Shown in pieces: positions 47,768 to 60,063 of a stretch of 64,000 bases of DNA (position 1 is the first letter of the stretch; each line of letters begins with the position of its first letter). The position numbers and the translations under genes are program-made. Under the pieces are notes generated by a model, which was given only the letters and a program-made list of their open reading frames with translations, was not told the origin of the DNA and did not search any database. The stretch covers positions 157,112-221,111 of the forward strand of contig MU859101.1 in the NCBI GenBank assembly GCA_033297205.1. Direction: 5' to 3'. This DNA is from Pseudoneurospora amorphoporcata. Lineage: Eukaryota; Ascomycota; Sordariomycetes; Sordariales; Sordariaceae.

Positions 47768-48099
47768 GGAAGGAAGGATAGGGAAAAGATGAAGCGATGG
47801 ATGACTTGGAGGAGATGGGGGATTGGGAAGTAATGAGATCAAGATATGATGGGATGATATGGCAGGGTGATGGACATATATGGCCTACTGTGTAGAAGCC
47901 AGGTAGGACAATGGAAAACATTCGGAAATATTCAGACCAAATATCGGCTGTGAAAAGAAACCGAGATCCCGGGATTGTACCACCTGCAGTAGCCGAACTG
48001 CCGGAGACATGGAAGTCAGATCCAATGAACCGCCAAGCATCATCAACAAAACAAACAAGTCCGCGGGCAAAACGAAACGTCAAAACAGATTTCGTCGTA

Positions 48100-49313
48100 T
48101 CAACCCCCCACGTTGCCTTACCCTGGTGTTCAATATCGTCATCTGCGGCAACGGCGGCACGACTCCCAAACACTCCATCCTCCTCGCCAAAGACGTGCCT
48201 CCCACCAACGTCATCCCCATCATCGACCGTTTCCTCATGTTCTACATCCGCACCGCCGACAAACTTCAACGCACCGCGCGCTGGCTCGAAGCCCTTCCGG
48301 GAGGCATCGACTACCTCCGCGAAGTCATCCTCGACGACCGGCTCGGCATCTGCGCTTCGCTTGAAGCTCAGATGCAAGAGCTGGTAGACAGTTACTTCGA
48401 CGAGTGGGCTGAAGCTATAAACAACCAGGCCATGCAAGAGCGGTTCAAGCAGTTTGCTAATACCGACGAGGGACAGCCGCCTATGGAAGTGGAGATTGAC
48501 CGTGGGCAGGAAAGGCCGGTGATGTGGCCTCGCGAAGACGAAGGAGGCTCAGCTAAAGCTTACTTCAAGGGGTTGAGAGACAAGTGGTCGTCAACCACTT
48601 GGCAACACGTTCTCGAAGCGTCTTACTTCAAGGGAGCAGACGACTTGCCCAACGGGATCAGCGCTAGTATCAAGCGCGGTGATACCCAGCTTGCTGTCTG
48701 GCGGATAAAGGGGAAGTATGACGCCTCTCAGCAGATGTGTCCTCATAAGCACACGTTTGCTTTGTCTGACGGTTTGGTTGGTACCGAGCCGTCGGCATCT
48801 TCTTGCTCGGATGCCACGCTGCCGCCTTCACCACCTCGCACTCCCTCGTCTTCATCGCCATCAACATCCCCTCCCCATTCTCCCACATCTTCAACCCACC
48901 TCACACCATGCTCCTCCAACCCCCAAGGCCCCTCACCTTATATCTCCTGCCCTTTCCACAAGCGGAACTTCTCGCTCACCTCGGGCTCCTGTAAGAATGA
49001 TAGCGAGCTGTCCATTGCCACGTTTGACGTTGAAGAACGCGAAGACGGTATGGTGGACATCAGGCTGCCACCGGTCGAAGAAGTGGACAGGGAGTTGGAG
49101 ACGAAGAAGTGGATGGTGAAAAAGGGCGAAGCAGGTGAGGGGCAGTTTGGGGACTTGGATGACTTGAACAAGAGGAAGGGAATGGAGGGAAAGAAGGGGC
49201 GGAGGGGGAGGAAGCCCGGCACCAGCGAGGCCGGAAGGGAGGTTGGGAAGAAATTGGTTGAGAGCGTCGGTAGTGGGGGTGGTGGGTGCGGTGGACCTAG
49301 GTTGGAGTGGTGA
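48100..49313 (+). pseudogene. nit-6: Truncated nitrite reductase (nit-6), C-terminal third only
   Basis: From about 48117 an open frame of roughly 395 codons matches the end of fungal NAD(P)H nitrite reductase. It contains HSILLAKDVPPTNVIPIID, FLMFYIRTADKLQRTARWLE, DRLGICASLEAQMQELVDSYFDEW, MEVEIDRGQERPVMWPR and a C-terminal Rieske domain with CPHKHTF (48738) and CPFHKRNF (48948), all four ligands present. The family protein is ~1100-1180 residues. The FAD, NAD and most of the siroheme/4Fe-4S parts are missing. Only ~340 bp separate the conserved start from the ceramidase stop, and that DNA has no NiR-like frame. The remaining frame has no stops and could be translated from ATG 48009, but it could not reduce nitrite. 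Confidence 0.85.
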
Positions 49314-52300
49314 TGTTTGGGTGGTGGCTTCTTGGTGTTTTGGTTTGATGGTCGCTTTGGTTATCGGAGTTTGGGGCTTGGTTCATCGTCCTTCCTAAGC
49401 CTGCATCAAAAATCGATCCCTGCCCCAGAAAGCGCTCGCGTGCCTCTAGAACGGACATTCATCTGTAATCTGATGTCTGATAAAGTTTGCTTGTCAACGT
49501 TGCGCAACCTCCAGTCGCTTTGGAGCCTGAACAGTCCTGCCCTGTTCCTACACAAAGCTCCGACATGTCAACTGTGACCGCCTAAATTTGCCCTTCCCTC
49601 CTCTTTACGTCAAGCGATTTCCTTGAACGTGCGATTGTGATGGTAGAGATTTGCAGACACGGGAGCTCTCCAGTCCCTATCGGCCAACGAGAGCAAATGT
49701 TGGATCCTTTCTCAACAGCCCTTTTGTGTCTTTCGCAACCAAAAGCCAAGGAGTTGATCTGATATGTGCAAGAGTCAGTGTCTTTCAGAATCCTGATTGA
49801 TTTTTTGCCTTGTTGAATAAGCGTTTGTCTCATCCTTCTCTTTTAATATTCCACACCCGCAATGTTCTTTTCTTTTGCTTCCTTGTTTCCTGCGTGCGGA
49901 CACTTGCCCACCTTGGTGTTTCCTTCGACTGTACCTTTCCCAAACCTGCTCATTAACCGACTTGAGCCATTTTCCCACGCCAGAGGATTTGGAACGGGGC
50001 GCAGCATATCGCGACCCTCACGTGCCTGACAACCGGAACTCACCAAGGTGGTCAATATCCCACTTCCCGATTCCCTCCGAGGGGACCCTATTCCCTGTTC
50101 GGCTTTTATAATGCCTGATACTCGAGCAAAAGGTGGTGTGAAGACTTCCCATTCAGGAAGTCATTGGGTGGTATCGGTGGCTTGTAGCCGCGCGGGCAAG
50201 AGCTCGGGTCGGGTTCGGGTTTGTGGGGGAGGTCTTCCGACTTTCGATTTCCGACAGGACGGACGGGTCGAATGGTGCAGGTAGATGGGCGTAAGCGGTT
50301 TCACGAAGATCTCTGTCAACCTGTTTCTCGGGATGTTTGACAGGATGGTTGACCGACCACAACATGACGTTTCCGTCATGACACAAGGTAATGGTGATGG
50401 TGTGGAAGGGGCAGTGATGGATCATTCAGCCTCCCCGTTGCTGTGTCCCGACACAGGAGTTTGTTCGTGATGGCGGGCAGCGGGCTCGTGTTCGTCAGCG
50501 CCCTTGACGCCTCGCTCGGGTTGTTGGTTTGAATGGTGGATCGTGGTTGAAGCTAGGGAAACACAATGCAGGCACCGTGCAACATGTCAAAAATTTTGAG
50601 TTCGGTGGGTGGTAGATGATCGAGTCGGGGACAGAAAACAGGGGCGGCCATGGAAAGGATCTGTCAAGGCAGGTAGGTGCCTGGGTGCCTGCCTGCCTCC
50701 TGCCTCCTCAGCTGCTCACGTCCACGTCCACCTTGCAGATGAGTTGCTGACCATTCTTTCCACCCCATCTTTACCCATTCAGAAGGCACACCTGCCTATT
50801 GCCGCACGCCAACGGCCGATTCAATGGCCCAGTTCAATCGGTTTACCGGTTGTGATTTCATAAGATCTTCTGACTTTCGTGGAAAAGATCCGGTGGGTTG
50901 ATGCCATCACAGAAACATGCACTCAGTTCCCCGAATATTTAGGATATCCAACTCCAACTTCAATCTGTGAATCTGCGATCTGTCTCAACACAGCATCAGT
51001 ATCAGGCATACCCATCCCGATGTACTCCCTGGTGGTGTTTACATGTGTGTGCTGCCCAGCCATGGCAACCTATAACCTACACACCCTTTTCTTTCTCACG
51101 TTACCACCGCCACAAAGCACCATGCTTGCTTCTTGACAGCTGTCGTGACGACGCCCAGCGCCTCATGGCGGGTGTTACCACCAACTAGAGAGATGGATTG
51201 CAGATTTGGCCTGATTTGGAACGGGGATTTCTCGTGATTTCCGAATGTAGCTCAACTGTTGGGAGATTATGTGAAGGATTTAGATGTCTTCCGTTGTTGC
51301 TTGGGATCAGCTATGATGATGCATTTTGTGATCTTTTTCGGGAGGTGTATAGTCAGAAAACAGGTATGGTTGTGCTCGGAGACCTGGTTACTCCGTCGCT
51401 TCCCAGGTACTATGCTGTGTGAGTTGGTTAGTTCTAATAAGTGGCTTTTGCAGAGTAGCCTGCTTGGTGCAGTTCCTGTGTCATTTCAATATTGCCAAGC
51501 TTACTGGGATTATTGTTCCCTTTACACAGAATTACAGATTTCAAGGAGCATTTTCTCCTCGAGCTTCTATCACGGAGTGGCCCAGCGGTACCGGGTGACG
51601 GACTCGAAGCGATGGGTACTCGATAGCCTGTAGTAAACCTTTACTCGTCAAGCTAGTAGAGTCGCTACTACTCCCTAAAAGCCGTTTGACACAAACAGCC
51701 TTCACTAGTTCCTGGGGTGAAGTTTTTACCCATCGGAACTAACCGTTCATGTTTCCCCAGTCCTTCTCCTCCGGCCGGACCAGGTCGGACCGGGTCGGGC
51801 CGGGCTAGCCCCACTTCCCAGCTTTCTGATGGGCTGAACGCCGATTTGGGCTTTATCTGACGGGGCCGAGGGCAGGGCTTGTAGTCACATACCAGGATCT
51901 TACAACCGTTTAGCATTCCCTACGGCCGTTGTCTCCATGAGTCAGGCGTCCACTGTTAACCATCCAGCTCCATCCTCCATCTGGAATCAACCCACGGTTC
52001 ATTTCAGTTGCATTCGGCTTTGGACAAATCAACTTCCCTACCGTTCCCCGGTAGACCCGGTAAAGGAAGTAAAGAAACGCTCCTCCATATTTCCCGGGCC
52101 CAAGGACGAGACGAGGGAGGGAGCCTGAGCGCCAGGCACGTATATCCTCATGAACCGACGTCCTTGGTCACCATCCCTGACTGCCGTTCGGTATTAGCAT
52201 GCCTAATTACCGGCGCCGTTAGGTCTAGCCGTCTCCTTTTATCCGGTCCATTTAGCCTAACCGCGACGGAAAGGCGAGGCGATGCCTAACCGTGAGCTGC

Positions 52301-52435
52301 GGCTAGGGTACAACGGGCACGTGAATTTGATGAGCCTCATCCGCCGTTCGGCATATGTAATATGATGCTGGCTGGCCTGTCTACGTCAAGACCCATGGCA
52401 ATGGCATAAGGAATCCGGGGGTGCCCTTTATACAT
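49314..52435. other. Gene-free region after the nit-6 remnant
   Basis: About 3.1 kb in which I recognise no gene. It includes GC-rich stretches (51771-51815, CCGGACCAGGTCGG type) and an isolated tRNA A-box-like sequence near 51580. No inverted or direct repeats stand out. Confidence 0.45.
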
Positions 52436-52903
52436 GAGCTTGACTTCCCGCACCGTCCCTTTTGACTTGATGTACCCTTTTTGACTTGATGTACCCTCAT
52501 AACAGCTAATATAGTTTTCAATCGTTTTTATATGAAAATTTCGGTATTTTCAATATTTCGAACATAGCAGTACGCTATCAACCGCGTACTAAGTTAATCG
52601 CTATCGCAGTCGCTATTACAGTCACTATCGCAGTGCTATCGCGGTTGCTATTGTTGGGGATAGCGATATAGAAGTTAAAAGGTAAATTGTGTTGTACTAA
52701 AATGTAGTGTTCCGCTATACGACGGGAGGCATGGTGCGAGAAAATATCGTATGCGAGATTACGGATTGATTTTACTATACAAAACGGGGTGCTTTACATA
52801 TCAGCTATCATCAACTGTCGGATAGAGTAAATGCAGTACATCAAGTCAAAAAAGGGTACGCGAAGACATTAGGGGCGGTGCGGGAAGTTAAGCTCTTATA
52901 CAT
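52428..52903. mobile_element. 460-bp MITE with 8-bp target-site duplication
   Basis: The element spans 52436-52895. Its left end GAGCTTGACTTCCCGCACCG returns as reverse complement at the right end with 23 of 25 positions matching. A subterminal TTGACTTGATGTACC motif occurs twice at the left and once, inverted, at the right (52833-52847). Both sides are flanked by TTATACAT (52428-52435 and 52896-52903), an 8-bp duplication like those of hAT elements. The interior is AT-rich with a degenerate CGCTATCGCAG tandem at about 52597-52650 and no coding capacity. Confidence 0.85.
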
Positions 52904-55900
52904 AGACTATAGTATATCTCCTGCCTGTCGGTACCGGATTATGTATGTGCATGTTCAACCCCTACGCATAGTACCTCAATGGATCCCGCCGATCATGATC
53001 GGTACGGTCTGTCTTGCTGCAGGCACCCAGTTAATGCAGAAGCTCAAACCGTTTCCACGGGTGTGGAAAGGCGAAAAAGGTATTTTTAGCTAAAATTTTC
53101 AGATATGATGGATGGGGTTGGCGGTTTTGTTCAACTTAGGCCGTTGTCATATGGGTCGGGTGAGGTCCAGATCCAGTTGAGACAAATGGAGATAGCAGGA
53201 CAATGTATTAGTGGTGCAAGGTAATGACCAATTCCATTTCCCGATATAGACTAAAAAAGGGAACTGGGGAAGGAATCCAATTGGTCCAAGGGTTTGAATG
53301 GAAGAACAGAGAGAACGGAGAGTAACCTCAACTTACCTACCCAGACATAAAGACCATGGGTCGTCTTACAAACTCAGGTCATATGGTATGTCCCAACTCG
53401 CAGCTTGAAACGAAATGAGCCACCAAGGAACGGACCGTGTAGGTTATCCAAGGCGGCTGGCGTTTATTTCCACTTTTCCCGGCGCTCTGGGTTCCCGAAA
53501 GCTTACTTTAGACGGTATAGGTAATTCAATATCAGTCCAGGGGTGGATATTTCCGAAAGTTGGTACGAATAGATTGTCGGCCATTACCCCCATCGGTAAT
53601 TCACCAATGAGGCTGAAGCTGAGAGATCCTGGGCATACTTTTTCGAAGAGTACCGAACCATCCGGAGGGTATCGAAAGGGTATTCTTCATAATTAGGTTG
53701 ACTCGAGAAAGATTTGGCTACACAGTAGCAGCCACACCCCGTGAAGAGGAAATGAGATGAGTATGTACACTCCTTGGAGACGAGGTGCCATGCTTGGAGC
53801 ACATTGGCGCGGGATCCAACCCACTCATATTCCCCCGGATTACATCAGCCTTTTTGCTCAGGGTGCAACATCCTTGAGCTAGCTCGGATCACCAAAGAGT
53901 ATATACCGGTACCATACTGTGCATTAGACTCTAGTACCTTGGTGTTGCACGGTAGATGCGCCTGACGTGATCCGGGGCAGCCACCCGACATCCGTACCGA
54001 GTACCAGCATGAACTGGCGTGTCTGACCCCCACATTCGGAACGCATGGGGAAGTACAAGTATTGGATGAAATTGCTAGTGTCCGAGGTCTGGCACATAGG
54101 GCCAGAGATGATCGGTCGTGTTGAGTCTCATCGCAGGATTGATATGTGAGTTGGCATCACACAAGAGTCAAACTCGCGAGAATGGGGCTTTTGTCTTGAG
54201 ACCGGACAAACTCGCGTGGAGGCGAGAGGGCACGGGATGCGTTGAGGGGATTGGGGCCCGTGTATCTAGAACAGTCTGGCTCCCTCTTTCTTCTCGTGGC
54301 AGTGGCCCGTCGGACCAGTGGCATAAGCAAGTTGATTCAATGTCGTGCAACAACGGTGAGTAGGTCAAGTGAATGAAATCCAAATTAAACAGAACACAGG
54401 GCTGCGCCATTGACAGGAGAGAGATCAATTTCAATACGCTATTGAGCATTGAAGAGAGACATCCCAGCCCGAGGCAGCGGGGTAAGCTGGGGAGAAGAGA
54501 AGTGTCTTGGCCTTCCATGGCCGCTGAAGGAGTTGTTGTTCGGGTGGCTTCAAGACAAGTACGGGGCCATGGAGGACAAGCTCGTCCACATGACCGGCCA
54601 AATATAGGGGGGCTGAGAGATCTCCAACGAGATAGATGGCATAACGAAGAGTCTTTCCAACTGTATCGTATCGACATACACCGGCCAGCAGTCGAGTTGC
54701 AAGACAAGACCGGGCAGCGAGTCATCAATACTCTTGTGGAACGGCCAATCCCCCATTTCCATAACCAAATACGGCTCTGGAGTTCTTGATTGTAACACTT
54801 GTCCATCTTAGGCTTGTTGCTCAAATTCCAGAACGAGGATAGTGGTGGCGGGCCGAGCACTAGCGTAATATCTGGAGGGTCAAGTGGTTCTTGAACAGGT
54901 TGATAGTCTGCGAATTGGCGAGGGTTCGTACGTACGCCAGTGATCTGGGACGGGCCACGACATGCTAAAGATAAACTCGGGCTGCACAAGCAATATCCGG
55001 TCAGCCCTTTGTGCGAACAGTCACGGGACCAATCGAGAAGTGAAGCAAGTCAAGGCCGAACCAACAATACGCTCTGAATTCCAATCTGGTCCTCCAAGTC
55101 AGGAGTTGAAGTTGGGATATCACTGATAACTGAAGTTGTTGGTGTTGAAGCACCGGATCCGGATCAATAGCCGGCGGCTGTTGGCCACTCTTGCGCCGTT
55201 GCTCACTCCAGACTCGAGGAGGATGGGACGGGACGGTTCTTGGGACATTCGGGCGAGAAGCCGAAGCCACCTGGTAAGCGCTGAGGCGCCTGGGAAGATG
55301 GAAAGACGAGAATAGCGGGAACGTCTTGCAGTTGAGCAGTCCTTTGGTCTGTATCAAGCTGACGCCAACGGTTCGTTGATGGTTGCGTGCGCTCGTGGCT
55401 GAGATGGTGGACACTAACATTGGACTTGGTCATCATTAGGGCTGATGGTGCTTCCCCAGATCAGTCGAGGTTCGTCAGCGCCATGGAAATGCGTGTCTGG
55501 TCGACGGCGTGGTAAAACGACCCCGTGATGGCATGTCTTGGTTGTACTGGTTTTGTATCAGCATTGTCGGCGCACAAGAAACGGAGGCGGCTGGAAATGC
55601 AGTGCGTGTGGTGATGAGGCGCGATACGAGGATGGAAGCTGGGAAAAAGAAAAAAAAAAAAAAAAAGGAATTGGCGAAAAATAAAAAGTCCACAGACTTT
55701 CCGTCGAAAGCCGTGTTCCAGTTCAGCCAGAGAAGGAGCAACCAGTCACCCTTCCTTCCATCGGGTAGGTACATTTCCTGCCGCCGGGTGCACCGTGACG
55801 TTCCTTCCTTCTCGTTAACGTCTCAATGAGGGGCTTTCTCTCCCCTTGTTTTGCTTGAAAGCCACACCGGGCAGTGATATCCTGGGGTAGGTAGCTTTAC

Positions 55901-58119
55901 ATTTGTGTTCCGTTGTCTTTCCGTTTACATGTTGTGTCCCTGATATCAAGATGTGGGGTAAATAAACTCCAGATGTTGGTCAGGGGTAACTCGACTGCCG
56001 CATCGGAAGGGGATCTTTTAGTGGAAAAGGGGAAAGTGACAAGTGACAGAACTCCCGTCCCAAAGTCCCCCTCACGTCCCGCTAAAAATCCCAGCTATTC
56101 GCAGCTGCTGAAGGCCTGTGCGGGCTGATATCATAGGCGGTCTGGGACTGGAACCCCGACCAACCTCCTCTGTCATCCGTTTTTTGCAAACATTCCGAAA
56201 CAGGATTTTCCCCGGATTTTCCAACATCTAGACGTTCGAATCCATGGTTCCTCTCGACCCTCTTCCATCGAGGTCCAGTGGTACCAAAACCACAGTATAC
56301 CCAGCTTCCAATTGCAGTTAAGAAACCGGACATGGAAGTTGGATAAAGACACTGGAACTAGAGAATGGGACGGAACATTGAATAGCTGATACATCTCTGT
56401 ACCGGTATCTTTACCTCACCGACCAGGAGGTGAAACATTGGTAATCGGCCCGTCAAACCAACCTACCTACCGTCCTCTAGAATATTGTTCGTGATGTGAG
56501 GTTCATGATAAAATCACCCATTTTATCTCCTGGTTATTCAGCCTTTTCGTACCTCAATGGCCTCCGTTTCAGCCCGGCACTTTCGCCACCGAACTTACAT
56601 CTCGATATGTCCCAGAACATCAACTTGTCCTGGAACCATGACACGTGGGATGTCCTGTCCTTTCCAAATTGGTCTTTACCCATGGTCCGAAAGGATTGAA
56701 CCAGAGAACCAGTGACCGGAGATGGCCTCAATTAAGAAGCCATGGACGTATGATCGCCACATGATCTCCCACCTCTGACAGAGTACCGGTACTATTACCA
56801 GACTGCTCGCACTTCGCATCGCCGACTTGCCAGGCCTCCTGAGTCCCAAGGCAGCGTAGCCTCCGTTTTGTGAAGCAGAAATGGATGACAAGCGAGCCGT
56901 TCCATTTCCAGCATCATTCAGAGAGTCATTTCGCTTCGGCCCTGCCAAAGTCCCAACTGACGAAGACCATCACGCCAGCATGAGGTCAAAGTGGTGAGAC
57001 TCTTCCTTCCAAAATCCCAGTTTATTCTCCCAAACAGCTCACCAAAATCCCAGGCCATCATCATCACCGCCATCATAGTGATAACAGTCAGGCGGCAACA
57101 ATGGGGCGGCGCGGCTCTCCCGTCCGCCCGTCAGCACCAAGTGGGAGGGTGGTCATCATCTTATCATCTCACATCCGGGAAAGCGATCGTGTATTGTCGG
57201 CGCGTCTCGTTGTGGTCGGTAGTTGCAGTAAAATATCGAGCCGCTGACTCCTGACTGATCCTTTTGATTGATGTGTATCAGATCATCTTCCAGTTGGTCT
57301 TAATTTCCTCCGAGGATTTGTCTAGCATGCTCGATGAACCCTAACCCGATGATTAGTGGACGGTACTCACCTTACCGTACGTCGGCGTATTCCAGGCAGT
57401 AAATTACACCCACAGGCGTCGAAGAATTGGAAACGCAATACCCCTCTTTGGAATCACCTTACTTTCCAAGTCTTTTGACTTGTCAACCAGCACCCGCTGG
57501 AACTGCCTCGGAGAACCTCGAGCCAGAACCCAACACCAGGGTCTTCAATGCAAAAACACCCAAACTAGAGCCCAAAAAGCACAGCACGGTCATCTAGCAT
57601 GAAAATGAGCGGTCACCTGAGACCACATCTCCTGCTGAGCCGCAACCCCCGGTACTGTAGCATCTTACCTTACCTTATCCCGTCGAAACCTCCGTCCCCC
57701 GCGCGGCGGCGGTCACGTCGTTGGTTTGGCGTTGCATCTGCATACGGTCGGTCAACATCAAACAGCAAAAGGGGAGGGGGGCAAATTTGGATAAGCGCGG
57801 CACTGCAACAGCATCAACCTTCGCGATATTCCGAGGGCGTATGTACGCCATTGACGAGAGGATCTCTCAGCACGTGCTGACTGACGGCCCCGGCTGGGCA
57901 AATCGACTCGATATCGGCCAGGATGCTTGGGAACCTCCGAGGATGAAGGAAGGGGTTCATGGACAACAGGCGGCTGTGATATTCCTCAAAAAGGTAGGTG
58001 GTCACCTACCTACCTAAGGTACCTACCTACCTACCTACCGTACTGTCCGTACAGCTTCGAACTTCTAGAAGCGCAGTAGTCTAGTTGAAAAGATGATAAT
58101 TTTGAGATTTTAATGTTCC
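52904..58119. other. Degenerate gene-free region
   Basis: About 5.2 kb without a recognisable gene. Short open frames exist on both strands (the longest at 54168-54989, minus, 273 codons) but their composition does not look protein-like. Simple sequence includes a 17-18-base A-run near 55645-55663, ACCTT repeats at about 57664-57676 and CCTA/TAGG tetranucleotides with a local palindrome at 57992-58040. It may be old transposon or decayed gene sequence. Confidence 0.45.
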
Positions 58120-58283
58120 AGATTCCGTGACTTTCCGTGATAATTGTCACAGGCATTGCCTGCTCCATGTAAATAGGTGCTGTGCTGCATTAGTGCAGCC
58201 AGCTGAGTGCAGCTGTCTAAGTGCAGCACAGCTAGCACGCATGGTGCCGCCCTGTGGACCCATGGCCACAGGGCTCCACACTA
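58120..58283. repeat. Dispersed ~150-bp repeat, copy 1
   Basis: The core 58147-58283 (TCACAGGCATTGCCT to CTCCACACTA) is nearly identical to 63856-64000 in the same orientation. Similarity extends weakly upstream to about 58120. It contains two hairpins: GCTGTGCTGCA with its complement TGCAGCACAGC, and CCCTGTGG with CCACAGGG around CCATGG. No coding frame is evident. Confidence 0.8.
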
Positions 58284-58438
58284 TGCCCTAGATAGTTCTC
58301 GTGTGTGCACAGGATCCTCTTCTGGTTCTTCGCACAACAATCAACATCGTACCTTAGTGCTTGCTCGCGCCCCATGATAATAATATTCCGTCTGTTATCC
58401 ATATGTATCATTAAGAAATGAATAGACAGACAGGAGGC

Positions 58439-59230
58439 AACAAACAACAGACAACAGACAATAGACAACAGACAACAGACAACAGACAACAGACAACAGA
58501 CAACAGACAACAGACAACAGACAACAGACAACAGACAACAGACAACAGACAACAGACAACAGACAACAAACAACAGACAACAGACAACAGACAACAGACA
58601 ATAGACAACAGACAATAAACAACAGACAACAAACAACAGACAATAGACAACAGACAACAGACAACAGACAATAGATAATAGACAATAGATAATAGATAAC
58701 AGACAATAGACAATAGACAACAGACAACAAACAACAGACAATAGACAATAGACAACAGATAATAGACAATAGATAATAGATAATAAACAATAGACAATAG
58801 ATAACAGACAATAGACAATAGACAATAGACAACAAACAACAGACAATAGACAATAGACAACAGATAATAGACAATAGATAATAGATAATAAACAATAGAC
58901 AATAGATAACAGACAATAGACAATAGACAATAGACAACAAACAACAGACAATAGACAATAGACAACAGATAATAGACAATAGATAATAGATAATAAACAA
59001 TAGACAATAGATAATAAATAATAGATAATAGATAATAGACAATAGATAATAGATAATAAATAATAGATAATAGATAATAGATAATAGATAATAGATAATA
59101 GATAATAGATAATAGATAATAAATAATAGATAATAGATAATAGATAATAGATAATAGATAATAGATAATAGACAATAGACAATAGACAATAGATAATAGA
59201 TAACAGGCAATAGATAATAGACAACAGATA
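58439..59230 (+). repeat. Heptanucleotide satellite (ACAACAG)n grading into (ATAATAG)n
   Basis: About 790 bp of 7-bp units. The left part (58450-58610) is nearly pure ACAACAG. The middle mixes ACAATAG and ATAACAG, and the right part (59020-59180) is nearly pure ATAATAG. Both variable positions are CpA to TpA. Within it a 105-bp block (15 units) starting at 58726 is repeated identically at 58831 and for about 78 bp at 58936. The minus strand is open in all three frames because a 7-bp unit gives a 7-codon repeat in each. These frames are not genes. Confidence 0.95.
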
Positions 59231-59618
59231 AGTAGGCGGAATCGATTTAAATGTCCCCTTCAATAAGCTAAGCAGCGACGACGAGGACGCCCTTCTTTTT
59301 AATATAAATAGCGATGCCGAGTAGGATTATAGTAACGATAATAGTTTCCTTAGTAATGATAAGGACGAAGAAGCTAGCTTGCAATGTAAGTACATTTTCG
59401 AAGTATATAGGTTATATATAGCCCAACTTAGTAGTTGTAAATTATAAATTGCTAACGTATTTTTATCTACGTTATTTATTATAAAAACTATTTTTAATTT
59501 AGAAATAGAATAAGTACTTAGACTTTTAGTACTAATTAACGATCCTAATACTCTAACTATTGATACTTTAAAATCCCTACTAGAGTTTTCTTTTAACTAC
59601 GAACCTACCTTTATAATA
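59231..59618. other. AT-rich, probably RIP-degraded sequence at the left of the MULE
   Basis: TA-rich DNA. At about 59263-59395 one frame still reads an acidic LSSDDEDALLF-type peptide interrupted by a stop, suggesting a mutated coding fragment of unknown origin. The MULE at 59619 inserted into this DNA, whose continuation is at 63302. Confidence 0.5.
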
Positions 59619-59668
59619 GAGAAACTCTATCCGGACTGCTATAAATCTCTATCCGGACTGTACTCCAC
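59619..59668. repeat. Left terminal inverted repeat of the MULE
   Basis: Contains two copies of the CTCTATCCGGACTG motif, 22 bp apart, and ends in TACTCCAC. It is the reverse complement of the inner and outer parts of the right terminus. Confidence 0.9.
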
Positions 59669-60063
59669 TTTTTTTCCACACATAACCTGAACCCTGGCGA
59701 CCTGCCATGGTCCTGCACTAGTCTAGCTCGTACCGCGCCCGCCAAGCTCCCAGATTTCAGCCCATTACACGTTCAGACCCCCTGCAGTCGTACTGCACTG
59801 GCCACCCTGGTCTGGGCGCCCAGACTGGCGTGACTGGGTGCCCAGACTGGGCAGTCTAACTGGGCCGTTTTCTTCTTGCCCTGTCGCATTACTTTCTTAC
59901 CAAGCCACCATCGCACAAATCACCATATCGCAGTCAATCAATCTACCTCAACACCAGCACGTCGCATCACCAAGCAAATAAGGCACCGGCATCTGGACTA
60001 CGGTACGAAATGATGTATCAACTTTCAGTGCGTTTCCCCAGCTAATCGTGATGCAGATGATGG

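Noticed and set aside
51570..51625. tRNA-like A box (TGGCCCAGCGG) suggesting a tRNA or SINE
   Set aside because: No B box, acceptor stem or anticodon arm can be drawn around it.
54168..54989. 273-codon minus-strand frame as a possible HET-domain or other gene
   Set aside because: No HET, ankyrin or other motif could be recognised, residue composition looks random (many Ser, Cys, Trp, Pro), and no splice-consistent extension was found.
58232..59263. Three long overlapping minus-strand frames encoding YCLLS/VVCCLLS-type repeats (up to 343 codons)
   Set aside because: They are reading frames of the 7-bp satellite, open in every phase because the unit lacks stops on that strand. There is no gene-like start or composition.
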